Positions 45,999-55,044 are shown, numbered from the stretch's first letter. The stretch is DNA of 64,000 bases from Bradyrhizobium liaoningense (GCF_018130955.1 NZ_JAFCJM010000034.1:22860-86859); one strand, 5' to 3'. Notes: a model not told the origin generated them from the sequence alone. Made by a program: numbers and translations.

Positions 45999-46760
45999 AT
46001 GGATCGGCCGGGCGAAACCACCCATTTTGGCTACAGGGACGTGCCCTTAGGGGACAAGCAGACGCTGGTGAACGAGGTGTTTCACAGCGTCGCCTCGCGC
46101 TACGACCTGATGAACGATCTGATGTCGGGCGGCCTGCACCGGGTCTGGAAGGACATCATGATCACCACGCTGGATCCTCCGAGAAGCGACCACCCCTTTG
46201 CGCTGCTCGACGTCGCCGGCGGCACCGGCGATATCTCCTTCCGCGCGGCGAAGGCCGCGGGGGCGGGCTTCCATGCCACCGTCTGCGACATCAATTCGGA
46301 CATGCTGGCGGTGGGCCGCGAGCGCGCTTTGAAGCGGCATCTCGACACCCAAGTGGATTTCGTCGAGGGCAATGCCGAATCGCTCGGCTTTGCCGACCGC
46401 AGCTTTGACGCCTACACGATCGCGTTCGGCATCCGCAACGTGCCGCGCATCGACCTCGCCTTGCGCGAGGCCTATCGCGTGCTGAAGCCGGGCAGCCGCT
46501 TTCTGTGCCTGGAGTTCTCGACCGTCGAGATGCCCGGGCTCGATCGTCTCTACGATCTGTTTTCCTTCAAGGTGATTCCGCCGCTCGGCCGCATGGTGAC
46601 GGGTGATGCCGAGTCCTATCAATATCTCGTCGAGTCGATCCGCAAATTCCCAAAACCCAACGCCTTCGCCGACATGATCCGCGAGGCCGGCTTCTCCCGC
46701 GTCACCTGGCAAACCCTGTCCGGCGGCATCGTGGCACTGCATTCGGGCTGGCGTTTGTGA
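45999..46760 (+). CDS. ubiE: Demethylmenaquinone/2-polyprenyl-benzoquinol methyltransferase UbiE
   Basis: 253 residues from the ATG at 45999; a GTG immediately before it (45996) is an alternative. The family entry motif VFHSVASRYDLMNDLMSGGLHRVWK is followed by the SAM site LLDVAGGTGDIS (about 69-80) and the second signature FGIRNVPRIDLALREAYRVLKPG. It performs the C-methylation step in ubiquinone synthesis. It overlaps ubiB by 4 bases. Confidence 0.97.
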   Translation: MDRPGETTHFGYRDVPLGDKQTLVNEVFHSVASRYDLMNDLMSGGLHRVWKDIMITTLDPPRSDHPFALLDVAGGTGDISFRAAKAAGAGFHATVCDINSDMLAVGRERALKRHLDTQVDFVEGNAESLGFADRSFDAYTIAFGIRNVPRIDLALREAYRVLKPGSRFLCLEFSTVEMPGLDRLYDLFSFKVIPPLGRMVTGDAESYQYLVESIRKFPKPNAFADMIREAGFSRVTWQTLSGGIVALHSGWRL

Positions 46761-48331
46761 TCTCCGCAATTACCCACATTGCGCGCCTGGCCCGCGCCGC
46801 GCTGGTGTTTGCGCGCGAGGGCGTGTTCGGCTCGATCGATCCGAGCCTGGTGCCGCCGCCCGGCCAGCTTGCGCTCAAGCTGGCGCGCCTGGTCGAACGG
46901 CGCAGCGCCAAGCCCGGCCCCCGCCTGTCGCGCGCGCTGACGCGCCTCGGCCCGGCCTATCTGAAACTTGGCCAGTTCCTGGCCACGCGCCCCGACGTCG
47001 TCGGCGTCAACATCGCGCGCGATCTCGAAAGCCTGCAGGACCGCCTGCCGCCATTTCCGCAGGAAGAAGCGGAAGCCGCGATCGCGACCTCGCTCGAGCG
47101 GCCGCTGACGGACGTGTTCGTCAGCTTCGGCCCCGCAGTCGCAGCCGCTTCGATCGCGCAGGTCCATCGCGGCGAAGTGCTGCGCGGTGGCATCCGCCAG
47201 CCGGTCGCGATCAAGGTGCTGCGGCCCAACGTGTCCTCGCGCTTCCGCCGCGACCTCGCCGATTTCTTCTTCGTCGCGGACAAGGCCGAAACCTATTCGG
47301 CCGAGGCGCGCCGGCTGCGCCTGATCGAAGTCATCAACACCATGTCGCGCTCGGTCGCGATGGAGATGGACCTGCGGCTGGAAGCGGCTGCGCTGTCCGA
47401 GATGGCGGAGAACACGCGCGATGACCCGGATTTCCGCGTGCCGGCCGTGGATTGGGATCGCACCACGCATAACGTGCTGACGCTGGAGTGGATCGACGGC
47501 ATTGCGCTGAACGACCGCAAGCGCCTGGAAGAGGCGAGGGTCGACCTGCCCGATCTCGGGCGCAAGGTGATCCAGAGTTTTCTGCGGCACGCGCTGCGCG
47601 ACGGCTATTTCCACGCCGACATGCATCCGGGTAATCTGTTCCTCGATGAGGCCGGGCGCCTGGTCGCGGTCGATTTCGGCATCATGGGCCGGCTCGGCAT
47701 GAAGGAGCGCCGCTTCCTCGCCGAAATCCTGCTCGGCTTCATCACCCGCGACTATCGCCGCGTGGCGGAGGTGCACTTCGAGGCGGGCTACGTGCCTTCG
47801 CACCACTCCGTCGAAAATTTTGCGCAGGCGATCCGCGCGATCGGCGAGCCGATCCATAACCGCACGGCGGAAGAGATCTCGATGGCGCGGCTGCTGACGC
47901 TGCTGCTCGAGGTCACCGGCCTGTTCGACATGACCACAAGGCCGGAGCTGATCCTGCTGCAAAAGACCATGGTGGTGGTCGAGGGCGTGGCGCGCGGGTT
48001 CGACCCGAAACTCGACATCTGGACGATCGCCGACCCCGTGGTGCGCGAATGGATCGAGCGCAATCTCGGTCCGATCGGCCGGGTGCAAGGGGCGCTCGCC
48101 GGCACCGGCGATCTCGCCAAGGTGCTGATGCGGTTGCCCGACATTGTGGCGCGTTCGGTCGTAGTGCTGGAGCAGCTGGAGGCCATGACGCGGGAGGGCC
48201 TGCGGCTGTCGCCGGAGACCATCGCCGCGATGGGCCGCAGCGAGGGCCGCAAGAACCGCTGGCGCACCGTGGCGCTCTGGATCATCGCCGCCACCTTCAT
48301 CGGAATCCTGATCGCCGTTCGGAATCTTTGA
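46757..48331 (+). CDS. ubiB: Ubiquinone biosynthesis protein UbiB (ABC1/ADCK kinase-like)
   Basis: 524 residues from a GTG overlapping the ubiE stop by 4 bases. The protein-kinase-like core has the KxGQ motif (LKLGQFLATRPD, about 71-82), the Ala-rich loop AAASIAQVH, and catalytic segments FHADMHPGNLF and VDFGIMGRLG. One transmembrane helix lies at the C-terminus (TVALWIIAATFIGILIAV). It supports coenzyme Q assembly at the inner membrane. Its stop codon is the first part of a TGATTGC element described below. Confidence 0.96.
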   Translation: MISAITHIARLARAALVFAREGVFGSIDPSLVPPPGQLALKLARLVERRSAKPGPRLSRALTRLGPAYLKLGQFLATRPDVVGVNIARDLESLQDRLPPFPQEEAEAAIATSLERPLTDVFVSFGPAVAAASIAQVHRGEVLRGGIRQPVAIKVLRPNVSSRFRRDLADFFFVADKAETYSAEARRLRLIEVINTMSRSVAMEMDLRLEAAALSEMAENTRDDPDFRVPAVDWDRTTHNVLTLEWIDGIALNDRKRLEEARVDLPDLGRKVIQSFLRHALRDGYFHADMHPGNLFLDEAGRLVAVDFGIMGRLGMKERRFLAEILLGFITRDYRRVAEVHFEAGYVPSHHSVENFAQAIRAIGEPIHNRTAEEISMARLLTLLLEVTGLFDMTTRPELILLQKTMVVVEGVARGFDPKLDIWTIADPVVREWIERNLGPIGRVQGALAGTGDLAKVLMRLPDIVARSVVVLEQLEAMTREGLRLSPETIAAMGRSEGRKNRWRTVALWIIAATFIGILIAVRNL

Positions 48332-48383
48332 TTGCGGAATCTATGATTGCGATGCAATCACGCATGTGATAGCATTGCTATCA
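48329..48383. promoter_or_regulatory. Two tandem FitA/VapB-like operator dyads upstream of coaBC
   Basis: TGATTGC at 48329-48335 overlaps the ubiB stop. Then come two perfect dyads of the same design: TGATTGC-GAT-GCAATCA (48344-48360) and TGATAGC-ATT-GCTATCA (48367-48383), centres 23 bases apart. The half-site TGATAGCA/TGCTATCA is, as I recall, the one bound by the gonococcal antitoxin FitA. The ribbon-helix-helix domain at the start of the CoaBC protein resembles FitA. Confidence 0.78.
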
Positions 48384-48402
48384 TTCCGTGCTGGAGGGCG
48401 TC

Positions 48403-49842
48403 ATGGCGAGCCTGACCATCCGCAAACTCGACGAAGGCGTCAAAACCTACCTTCGGCTCCGTTCGGCCATGAACCGCCGCTCGGTCGAGGAGGAGGTCCG
48501 GGTCATCCTGCGCGAGCTCATCGAGGGCCGCGAGGAGCCGCTGACGCCGTTCGAGCCATCGGCGCCGACCCCTTCGCCCCAACGCACCAGCGCCCTTGCT
48601 GAGGCCAGCGTCACCCTGATCATCGGCGGCGGGATTGCCGCCTACAAATCGCTGGACCTGATCCGGCGGCTCAAGGAGCGCCGCATCGAGGTGCGCTGCG
48701 TGCTGACCAAGGCAGCGCAGCAATTCGTCACGCCGCTCGCCGTCAGCGCGCTGTCGCATGAGCGCGTCTATACCGACCTGTTTGACCCCCAGAGCGAGTT
48801 CGACGCCGGGCATATCCGGCTGGCGCGCGACTGCGATCTCATCATCGTGGCGCCCGCCACCGCCGACCTCATGGCAAAGATGGCGAACGGCCATGCCGAC
48901 GACCTCGCCAGCGCCATCCTGCTCGCCGCCAACCGAAAAATCCTGCTCGCGCCGGCAATGAACCCGCTGATGTGGGGCAATGCCGCGACGCGCCGCAACG
49001 TGGCGCAGCTGACGCGCGACGGCGTCACCTTCATCGGCCCCAACAGCGGCGAGATGGCGGAAGCGGGCGAAGCCGGCACCGGCCGGATGTCGGAGGCGAT
49101 CGAGATTGCGGCCGCCGCCGAACGCCTGCTGCGGCCACCGGTGCCGCGACCGCTCGTCGGCAAGCGCGTGCTGATCACGGCGGGGCCCACCCATGAGCCG
49201 ATCGATCCCGTCCGCTACATCGCCAACCGCTCCTCCGGCAAGCAGGGGTTTGCCATTGCTGCCGCAGCACAAGCCGCCGGCGCCGAGGTGATCCTGGTGA
49301 GTGGCCCCGTCGATCTCGACGATCCCGCCGGCGTCACCGTCAGGCACGTGGAATCGGCGCGCCACATGCTGGAGCAGGTCGAGGCCGCGCTTCCCGTCGA
49401 TATCGCGATCTTCGCTGCCGCTGTCGCCGACTGGCGCGTCGCCAATGCAGGCGAGCAGAAGCTGAAAAAAACCTCGGCCGGCATGCCGCCGCTGCAGCTC
49501 GTGGAGAATCCGGACATCCTCACCACCATCTCCAAGATGAAGGACAAGCGTCCGCCGCTGGTGATCGGCTTTGCCGCCGAGACCGAGCACCTCATCGACA
49601 ACGCGAAGGCAAAGCTGAAGCGCAAGGGCTGCGACTGGATCGTCGCCAACGACGTCTCGCCCGCCACCGGCGTGATGGGCGGCGACCGCAACACCGTGCA
49701 CCTGCTCAGCAAGAACAGCGGGAAGGACGGCGACATCGCGGTTGATTCCTGGCCGGTCATGACCAAGGAACAGGTCGCCACCGAACTGATCGCCCACGTC
49801 GCCAGAAGTCTCGCCGACAAACCGCTGGAGCCGGCCACTTGA
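48403..49842 (+). CDS. coaBC: FitA-like RHH domain fused to bifunctional CoaBC
   Basis: 479 residues from the ATG at 48403, with GGAGGG just upstream. Residues 1-42 (MASLTIRKLDEGVKTYLRLR then AMNRRSVEEEVRVILRELIE) form a ribbon-helix-helix DNA-binding domain of FitA/VapB antitoxin type, including the strand Arg7 that contacts DNA in FitA. A Pro-rich linker (43-66) leads to CoaC, the flavin-dependent phosphopantothenoylcysteine decarboxylase (about 68-245), with His137 and the PAMNPLMW motif (184-191). The flap region reads GEMAEAGEAGTGRM without the Cys found in E. coli. CoaB, the phosphopantothenate-cysteine ligase, follows (about 252-475, LITAGPTHEPIDPVRYIANRSSG). It makes 4'-phosphopantetheine for CoA. 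No toxin gene is adjacent; dut follows with a 4-base overlap. Confidence 0.93.
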   Translation: MASLTIRKLDEGVKTYLRLRSAMNRRSVEEEVRVILRELIEGREEPLTPFEPSAPTPSPQRTSALAEASVTLIIGGGIAAYKSLDLIRRLKERRIEVRCVLTKAAQQFVTPLAVSALSHERVYTDLFDPQSEFDAGHIRLARDCDLIIVAPATADLMAKMANGHADDLASAILLAANRKILLAPAMNPLMWGNAATRRNVAQLTRDGVTFIGPNSGEMAEAGEAGTGRMSEAIEIAAAAERLLRPPVPRPLVGKRVLITAGPTHEPIDPVRYIANRSSGKQGFAIAAAAQAAGAEVILVSGPVDLDDPAGVTVRHVESARHMLEQVEAALPVDIAIFAAAVADWRVANAGEQKLKKTSAGMPPLQLVENPDILTTISKMKDKRPPLVIGFAAETEHLIDNAKAKLKRKGCDWIVANDVSPATGVMGGDRNTVHLLSKNSGKDGDIAVDSWPVMTKEQVATELIAHVARSLADKPLEPAT

Positions 49843-50297
49843 GTACGAAAGTCACCGTCGAGGTCCAACGTCTGCCGCACGCCGACGGCCTGCCGCTACC
49901 GGCCTACCAGACCACCGAGGCTGCCGGCCTCGATCTCCTCGCGGCCGTTCCGGAAGGCCAACCGCTGACGCTTGCGGCCGGCAAGACCGCAATGGTGCCG
50001 ACCGGACTCGCCATCGCGCTGCCGCCGGGGTTCGAGGCGCAGGTGCGACCGCGTTCCGGGCTCGCGGCCAAGCACGGCGTCACCGTGCTCAACTCGCCCG
50101 GCACGATCGACGCGGACTATCGCGGCGAGATCAAGGTCATCCTGATCAACCACGGCGAGGCCGCCTTCGTGATCCGTCGCGGCGAACGCATTGCGCAGAT
50201 GGTGGTCGCGCCCGTGGTGCAGGCCGCGCTGGTTCCCGTCGCTTCGCTCTCGGAGACCGATCGCGGCGCCGGCGGGTTTGGTTCGACCGGCCGCTGA
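49839..50297 (+). CDS. dut: Deoxyuridine 5'-triphosphate nucleotidohydrolase
   Basis: 152 residues starting at a TTG that overlaps the coaBC stop by 4 bases. All five trimeric dUTPase motifs are present: AAGLDLLAA, PRSGLAAKHGV, NSPGTIDADYRGEI, GERIAQMVVAP and the C-terminal arm RGAGGFGSTGR. It hydrolyses dUTP to dUMP, keeping uracil out of DNA and feeding thymidylate synthesis. The coaBC-dut order is common among bacteria. Confidence 0.97.
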   Translation: MSTKVTVEVQRLPHADGLPLPAYQTTEAAGLDLLAAVPEGQPLTLAAGKTAMVPTGLAIALPPGFEAQVRPRSGLAAKHGVTVLNSPGTIDADYRGEIKVILINHGEAAFVIRRGERIAQMVVAPVVQAALVPVASLSETDRGAGGFGSTGR

Positions 50298-50489
50298 CGC
50301 TGCCTCAAATTCGCAGGATTGACCGCAAGACTAGGCGCCAGGATTCCGTGGCCGGCACTTTTTGTGCGCCTGCCTTTACGTTCACGATCTGGACTCTTAC
50401 CGGTGGAGTCACGAAGCGGATATTGTCGCTTGATTCGCGCGCGGCGGGGGAAGTCGTCGCGCGTAGATTCGTGCGGTCTTGGGGCAATT

Positions 50490-52994
50490 ATGTCAGGCGT
50501 GATCGTGTCGATGCGTCGGACGCTGCTGTCGTGCACATCACTGGCGCGCAACAGCCTGATCGGGAGCGCTCTCGCAGCGCTGCTTCCGGCTGGGCCCGCA
50601 AAGGCCGCTGATTTCGTCGACACCCTATCGACACTACTGGACTTCAACCGGCAGGAAGTCGCTGTCCTGACGACCGCGCTGGCCCTGCTCGGCTTCTCGG
50701 TCATGGCCGCGATCCTGCTGATGCGCACGCGCGTGCGCACGGCCAAGAACGAGGCGCGGCTGCGCGCGCGGATCGGGGAACTGCAATTGCAGGCCGACCG
50801 CTTTGGCGCGTTGCTGTTTGCGGAACCGCAGATCCTGATCTCGTGGCCGGCCGGCGACAATCGCGCACAGATCTCCGGCGACATCTCCATGGTGCTGCCG
50901 CGGGACTCCTCCCCGCAGCGCGTGCTCGCCTTCGGAACCTGGCTGCCGCCGGAACCGGCGCTGCAGATGGACCACGCCGTCAATGGCTTGCGCGAGCGCG
51001 GCGACGGATTCCAGCTCAATGTGACCACGTCCAACGGCCACACGCTCGAAGCGATCGGGCGCGCCATCGGCGGCCAAGCCATTGTCAGGATTCGCGAACT
51101 TTCGGGCCTGCGGCGCGAGCTCGCCGAAACCAGCCTGCGCCACAAGGCGCTCTTGGACGAGACCGAGTTGCTGCGCGGCTTTGCCGCTGCCGCGCCCTGG
51201 CCGATCTGGGCCAAGGGCGCCAACGGCGCGCTGGCCTACGCCAACCCGGCCTATGTGCTTGCAACCGAAGCGCACAGCGTCCTCGATGCCCAGGAACGCA
51301 AGCTCGAACTGCTCGACAGCGCCGACCGCACCGACATGGAGCGCGGCCTGAAGGAGGCCGCCCACTTCACCTCGCGCCTGCCGATCGTGATCGGCGGCGA
51401 GCGCCGCATCTACGACGTGCGCGCCGTCAATGTCGGCGCAGGCAGTGTCGGCGTCGCGATCGACGCCAGCGAAGCCGACGCGCTCAGCTCAGCGCTGGTC
51501 CGGATGGCGGAGGCGCATCGCCGCACCCTCGACCAGCTCTCCTCCGGCGTGGCAGTCTTCGACGGCCAGCGGCGGCTCGCCTTCTACAACGATTCCTACC
51601 GCCGGCTGTGGGACCTCGACCGCAATTTCCTGGATTCCAATCCGGACGATTCCAGCGTGCTCGATCAGCTCCGCGCCGCGCGAAAGCTGCCGGAGCAGCC
51701 GGACTTCCGCGCCTGGAAGGCCAAGCTGCACGAAGCCTATCGCGCGGTCGAGACCGCCAAGGACACCTGGTTCCTGCCCGACGGGCGCGCGCTGTCCGTC
51801 GTCACCACGCCGAATCCGGAAGGCGGCGTCACCTATCTGTTCGACGACGTCACCGAGAGCCTCGACCTCGCCCGGCGCTTCGACGGGCTGATCCGCGTGC
51901 AGCGCGAGACGCTCGACAGCCTCGCCGAGGGCGTCGCGGTGTTCGGCAGCAATGGCCGGGCGCAGCTCTTCAATCCGACCTTCGCGCGGATGTGGAAGCT
52001 GTCCGGCGAGGCGCTGAGCGAGCAGCCCCATATCCAGACCGTCGAAGGCTGGTGCCATCAGCTGTTCGACGACGCGACCGTCTGGCGTCAGATCCGGGAA
52101 GCCATCACCTCGATCGAGAACCGCGTCGACGTGCTCTTGAAGCTGGAGCGCAAGGACGGCAGCGTGCTCGACTGCATGATCCGCCCGTTGCCCGACGGCG
52201 CGACCATGCTGACCTTCCAGGACATCACCGACACCGAGAATGTCGAGCGCGCGCTGCGCGAGCGCAACGAGGCGCTGGAGGCCGCCGACCAGATGAAGGT
52301 GGACTTCGTCCACCACGTCTCCTACGAGCTGCGCTCGCCGCTGACCACCATCATCGGCTTCGCCCATTTCCTCAGCGATCCCTCGACCGGCCCGCTGACG
52401 CCGAAGCAGGCCGAATATCTCGACTACGTCACCAAGTCGACCAACGCGCTCTTGGCGCTGACCAACAACATCCTCGATCTCGCGACCATCGACGCCGGCG
52501 CGATGAAGCTCGAGCTCGGCCCCGTCGACGTCTCCAAGGCGATCGAGCTTGCTGCCGAAGGCATCCAGGACCGGCTCGCTACCGACCGCATCCGCCTCAA
52601 GGTCGACATCGCATCCGATGTCGGCAGCTTCACCGGCGACGAGAAGCGCGTGGTGCAGGTGCTGTATAATCTGCTCGCCAACGCCGTCGGCTTCTCGCCG
52701 CCGGACTCCGTGGTCGGCCTCAGCGCGCGCCGCTCCGAGCGCAACGTCATCTTCACCGTGACGGATTCCGGGCCCGGAATCCCCGCCGACATGAAGGACA
52801 AGGTGTTCAACTGGTTCGAAAGCCGCTCGCAGGGCTCGCGCCATCGCGGCGCCGGCCTCGGCCTGTCGCTGGTGCGCTCCTTCGTCGAGCTGCATGGCGG
52901 CAAGGTGCGGGTGGATTCGCTCGTCGGCAAAGGCACCACCGTGACCTGCGATTTCCCGACCGACCAGGCGGCGCATCGCGACGCCGCCGAATGA
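50490..52994 (+). CDS. divL: DivL-type cell-cycle kinase (phospho-acceptor Tyr in place of His)
   Basis: 834 residues if the ATG at 50490 (MSGVIVSMRRTLLSC) is used; the frame is open upstream to 50319. A signal-anchor-like segment, then a transmembrane helix (about 58-78, VLTTALALLGFSVMAAILLM), lead to a coiled coil and at least three PAS-type domains (about 225-565). The DHp segment reads DFVHHVSYELRSPLT: where almost all kinases have SHELRTP, this one has Tyr (residue about 612). The catalytic domain has N box LLANAVGFS, DSGPGIP and GAGLGLSLVR. Tyr at this position, the PAS array and the tsaE-amgK neighbours match DivL, which controls CckA-CtrA in alphaproteobacteria. Confidence 0.88.
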   Translation: MSGVIVSMRRTLLSCTSLARNSLIGSALAALLPAGPAKAADFVDTLSTLLDFNRQEVAVLTTALALLGFSVMAAILLMRTRVRTAKNEARLRARIGELQLQADRFGALLFAEPQILISWPAGDNRAQISGDISMVLPRDSSPQRVLAFGTWLPPEPALQMDHAVNGLRERGDGFQLNVTTSNGHTLEAIGRAIGGQAIVRIRELSGLRRELAETSLRHKALLDETELLRGFAAAAPWPIWAKGANGALAYANPAYVLATEAHSVLDAQERKLELLDSADRTDMERGLKEAAHFTSRLPIVIGGERRIYDVRAVNVGAGSVGVAIDASEADALSSALVRMAEAHRRTLDQLSSGVAVFDGQRRLAFYNDSYRRLWDLDRNFLDSNPDDSSVLDQLRAARKLPEQPDFRAWKAKLHEAYRAVETAKDTWFLPDGRALSVVTTPNPEGGVTYLFDDVTESLDLARRFDGLIRVQRETLDSLAEGVAVFGSNGRAQLFNPTFARMWKLSGEALSEQPHIQTVEGWCHQLFDDATVWRQIREAITSIENRVDVLLKLERKDGSVLDCMIRPLPDGATMLTFQDITDTENVERALRERNEALEAADQMKVDFVHHVSYELRSPLTTIIGFAHFLSDPSTGPLTPKQAEYLDYVTKSTNALLALTNNILDLATIDAGAMKLELGPVDVSKAIELAAEGIQDRLATDRIRLKVDIASDVGSFTGDEKRVVQVLYNLLANAVGFSPPDSVVGLSARRSERNVIFTVTDSGPGIPADMKDKVFNWFESRSQGSRHRGAGLGLSLVRSFVELHGGKVRVDSLVGKGTTVTCDFPTDQAAHRDAAE

Positions 52995-54514
52995 GCGCGC
53001 CCACCACATTCTCCGTCGCGCTTGTCAACGAGACGGCTACTGCGCAACTGATGGCCGACCTTGCGCTGCTCACAGGCGCCGGTGACGTCATCACGCTGTC
53101 AGGCGATCTCGGCGCCGGCAAGACGGCGGCCGCGCGCGCCATGATCCGCTATCTCGCCGGCGACGAGTTTCTGGAGGTGCCGAGCCCGACCTTCACGCTG
53201 GTGCAGGGCTACGAGCAACTGCCCGTCCCGGTGCTGCATGCCGACCTCTACCGCGTCGAGGACGCGAGCGAGCTCGAGGAGATCGGGCTGTCACCGCTGC
53301 CGGACGGAACGCTGGCGCTGATCGAATGGCCTGAGCGCGCGCCGTCGGCGCTGCCTGCGGATCGCATCGACATCGCGCTCACGCATCGGCCGGCACTCGG
53401 CTCGACGGCACGCGCGGCCGATATCACCGGCCACGGCAAGGCGGCCACAACGGTCGCGCGGCTGCAGGCGCTGCGCGAGTTTCTCGATGCGGCCGGCTAC
53501 ATGGAGGCCACGCGCCGCCGGATGGCCGGCGATGCCTCGACCCGCTCCTATGCGCGGCTGGTTCGCGACGACGGTGTCGTTATCCTCATGAACTTTCCGC
53601 AGCGTCCGGATGGCGCCGCGATCTACAATGGAAAGTCCTACAGCGCCGCCGTGCATCTCGCCGAGAACGTCAATCCCTTCGTCGCGATCGACGAGGGCTT
53701 GCGCGCGCAGGGCATTTCGGCACCCGCGATCCATCATTCGGACCTCGACCACGGCTTCCTCATCACCGAGGATTTTGGCGGCGAGGGCGTGATCGAAGGC
53801 GAGCCGCCGCGCCCGATCGCCGAGCGCTACGAGGCCGCAACCGATCTGCTGGCCGCGCTGCATGGCGAGACCTTGCCGGACACGCTGCCGCTGACTGCGA
53901 CGAGCGACTACGCCATTCCGGTGTTCGATATCGAGGCGCTGCTGATCGAGATCGGACTGATGCCGGAGTGGTACCTGCCCGACCGCGGCGCCGAACTCTC
54001 CGACGAGAAGCGCGCCGAATTTTTCGCGATGTGGCGCGAACTGTTGCAAAAGCCCATGGCCGCGCCAAAGACCTGGGTGCTGCGCGACTACCATTCGCCG
54101 AACCTGATCTGGCTTGGCGAGCGCGCCGGCATCGAACGCGTCGGCGTGATCGATTTCCAGGACACCGTGCTCGGGCCTAAATCCTACGACGTGGTGTCGC
54201 TGCTCCAGGATGCCCGCATCGACGTGCCCGAGAGCCTCGAGCTGACGCTGCTCTCCCGCTACATCAAGGCGCGCCGCGCCGCAGATGCGAGCTTCGATCC
54301 GGCAAGCTTTGCCGAGCTCTACGCCATCATGTCGGCACAGCGGAATACGCGTCTGCTCGGCACCTTCGCCCGCCTCAATCGCCGCGACGGCAAGCCGCAT
54401 TATCTGCGCCACCAGCCGCGGATCTGGACCTATCTCAACCGCTCGCTGGCCCATCCCTCGCTCTCCCATTTGCGCGACTGGTACCTCGCCAACGTCCCGC
54501 CGCCAAAAGCCTGA
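52991..54514 (+). CDS. TsaE-AmgK fusion: t6A ATPase and cell-wall sugar kinase
   Basis: 507 residues, start overlapping the divL stop by 4 bases. Residues 1 to about 150 are TsaE: Walker A SGDLGAGKT (37-45), then VPSPTFTLVQGY and HADLYRVEDASELEEIG. Residues about 160-507 are an aminoglycoside-phosphotransferase-fold kinase with DASTRSYARL, catalytic RDYHSPNLIWL and Mg-binding VIDFQDTVLGPKSYD, as in the anomeric N-acetylmuramate/N-acetylglucosamine kinase AmgK. TsaE serves t6A synthesis with TsaB (2013) while AmgK pairs with MurU (55045). The two functions have no evident direct link; the fusion is also found in other rhizobia. Confidence 0.92.
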   Translation: MSAPTTFSVALVNETATAQLMADLALLTGAGDVITLSGDLGAGKTAAARAMIRYLAGDEFLEVPSPTFTLVQGYEQLPVPVLHADLYRVEDASELEEIGLSPLPDGTLALIEWPERAPSALPADRIDIALTHRPALGSTARAADITGHGKAATTVARLQALREFLDAAGYMEATRRRMAGDASTRSYARLVRDDGVVILMNFPQRPDGAAIYNGKSYSAAVHLAENVNPFVAIDEGLRAQGISAPAIHHSDLDHGFLITEDFGGEGVIEGEPPRPIAERYEAATDLLAALHGETLPDTLPLTATSDYAIPVFDIEALLIEIGLMPEWYLPDRGAELSDEKRAEFFAMWRELLQKPMAAPKTWVLRDYHSPNLIWLGERAGIERVGVIDFQDTVLGPKSYDVVSLLQDARIDVPESLELTLLSRYIKARRAADASFDPASFAELYAIMSAQRNTRLLGTFARLNRRDGKPHYLRHQPRIWTYLNRSLAHPSLSHLRDWYLANVPPPKA

Positions 54515-54601
54515 TTCGGGCCCTGATTTACCGGGTGTTAGCCGCCGCGCCGCTAATCTGCGCCGCAGGAGGCCGGAAGTTACGGGGCTGGAGCGAGCAG
54601 T

Positions 54602-54919
54602 ATGGGGGCGAATACCGATCAGCGCGGCAGCGGTAACCGCGTCGTCTTCGAGCGGGGGATTCCCGCCCAGATGATGGGGATCGACGGCACCTGGCGGCGG
54701 GATTGCGTGATGGAGGACGTCTCCGAGACGGGTGCCAAGCTGACCGTCGATGGCTCGGTCGAGGGCCTCCATTTGAAGGAATTTTTTCTCCTGCTGTCGT
54801 CGACGGGCCTCGCCTACCGGCGTTGCGAGCTTGCCTGGGTCAATGGCGACCAGATCGGGGTCAATTTCCTCAAGCAGGGCGACAAGAAGAAAAAGGCGCG
54901 TTCCACAGCCGGCGCCTGA
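54602..54919 (+). CDS. PilZ-domain protein (cyclic-di-GMP binding candidate)
   Basis: 105 residues. An N-terminal RVVFERGIPAQM contains Arg residues at the place of the PilZ RxxxR loop (here R-x4-R), and the second motif DVSETGAKL fits D/N-x-S-x-x-G. The barrel continues with CELAWVNGDQIGVNFL. Standalone PilZ proteins bind cyclic di-GMP and act as adaptors. The altered spacing of the first motif leaves binding uncertain. A Lys-rich C-terminal tail follows. Confidence 0.78.
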   Translation: MGANTDQRGSGNRVVFERGIPAQMMGIDGTWRRDCVMEDVSETGAKLTVDGSVEGLHLKEFFLLLSSTGLAYRRCELAWVNGDQIGVNFLKQGDKKKKARSTAGA

Positions 54920-55044
54920 GTGCAACACCCGTCGTACAAACGTCACCTCGGGTGACTATGGCGGTTAGCGTTCGATGCGGTCGGCCGATCCCCATGCTAG
55001 GATTGCTGCGGCCGCGAAACCCAAGGGTGTGAGAAAGCCGACCG

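Noticed and set aside
48403..48530. A free-standing FitA/VapB antitoxin with a missing toxin
   Set aside because: The RHH segment runs in frame, without stop, into CoaC, and the next gene is dut; no PIN-domain gene is adjacent. Treated as a fusion.
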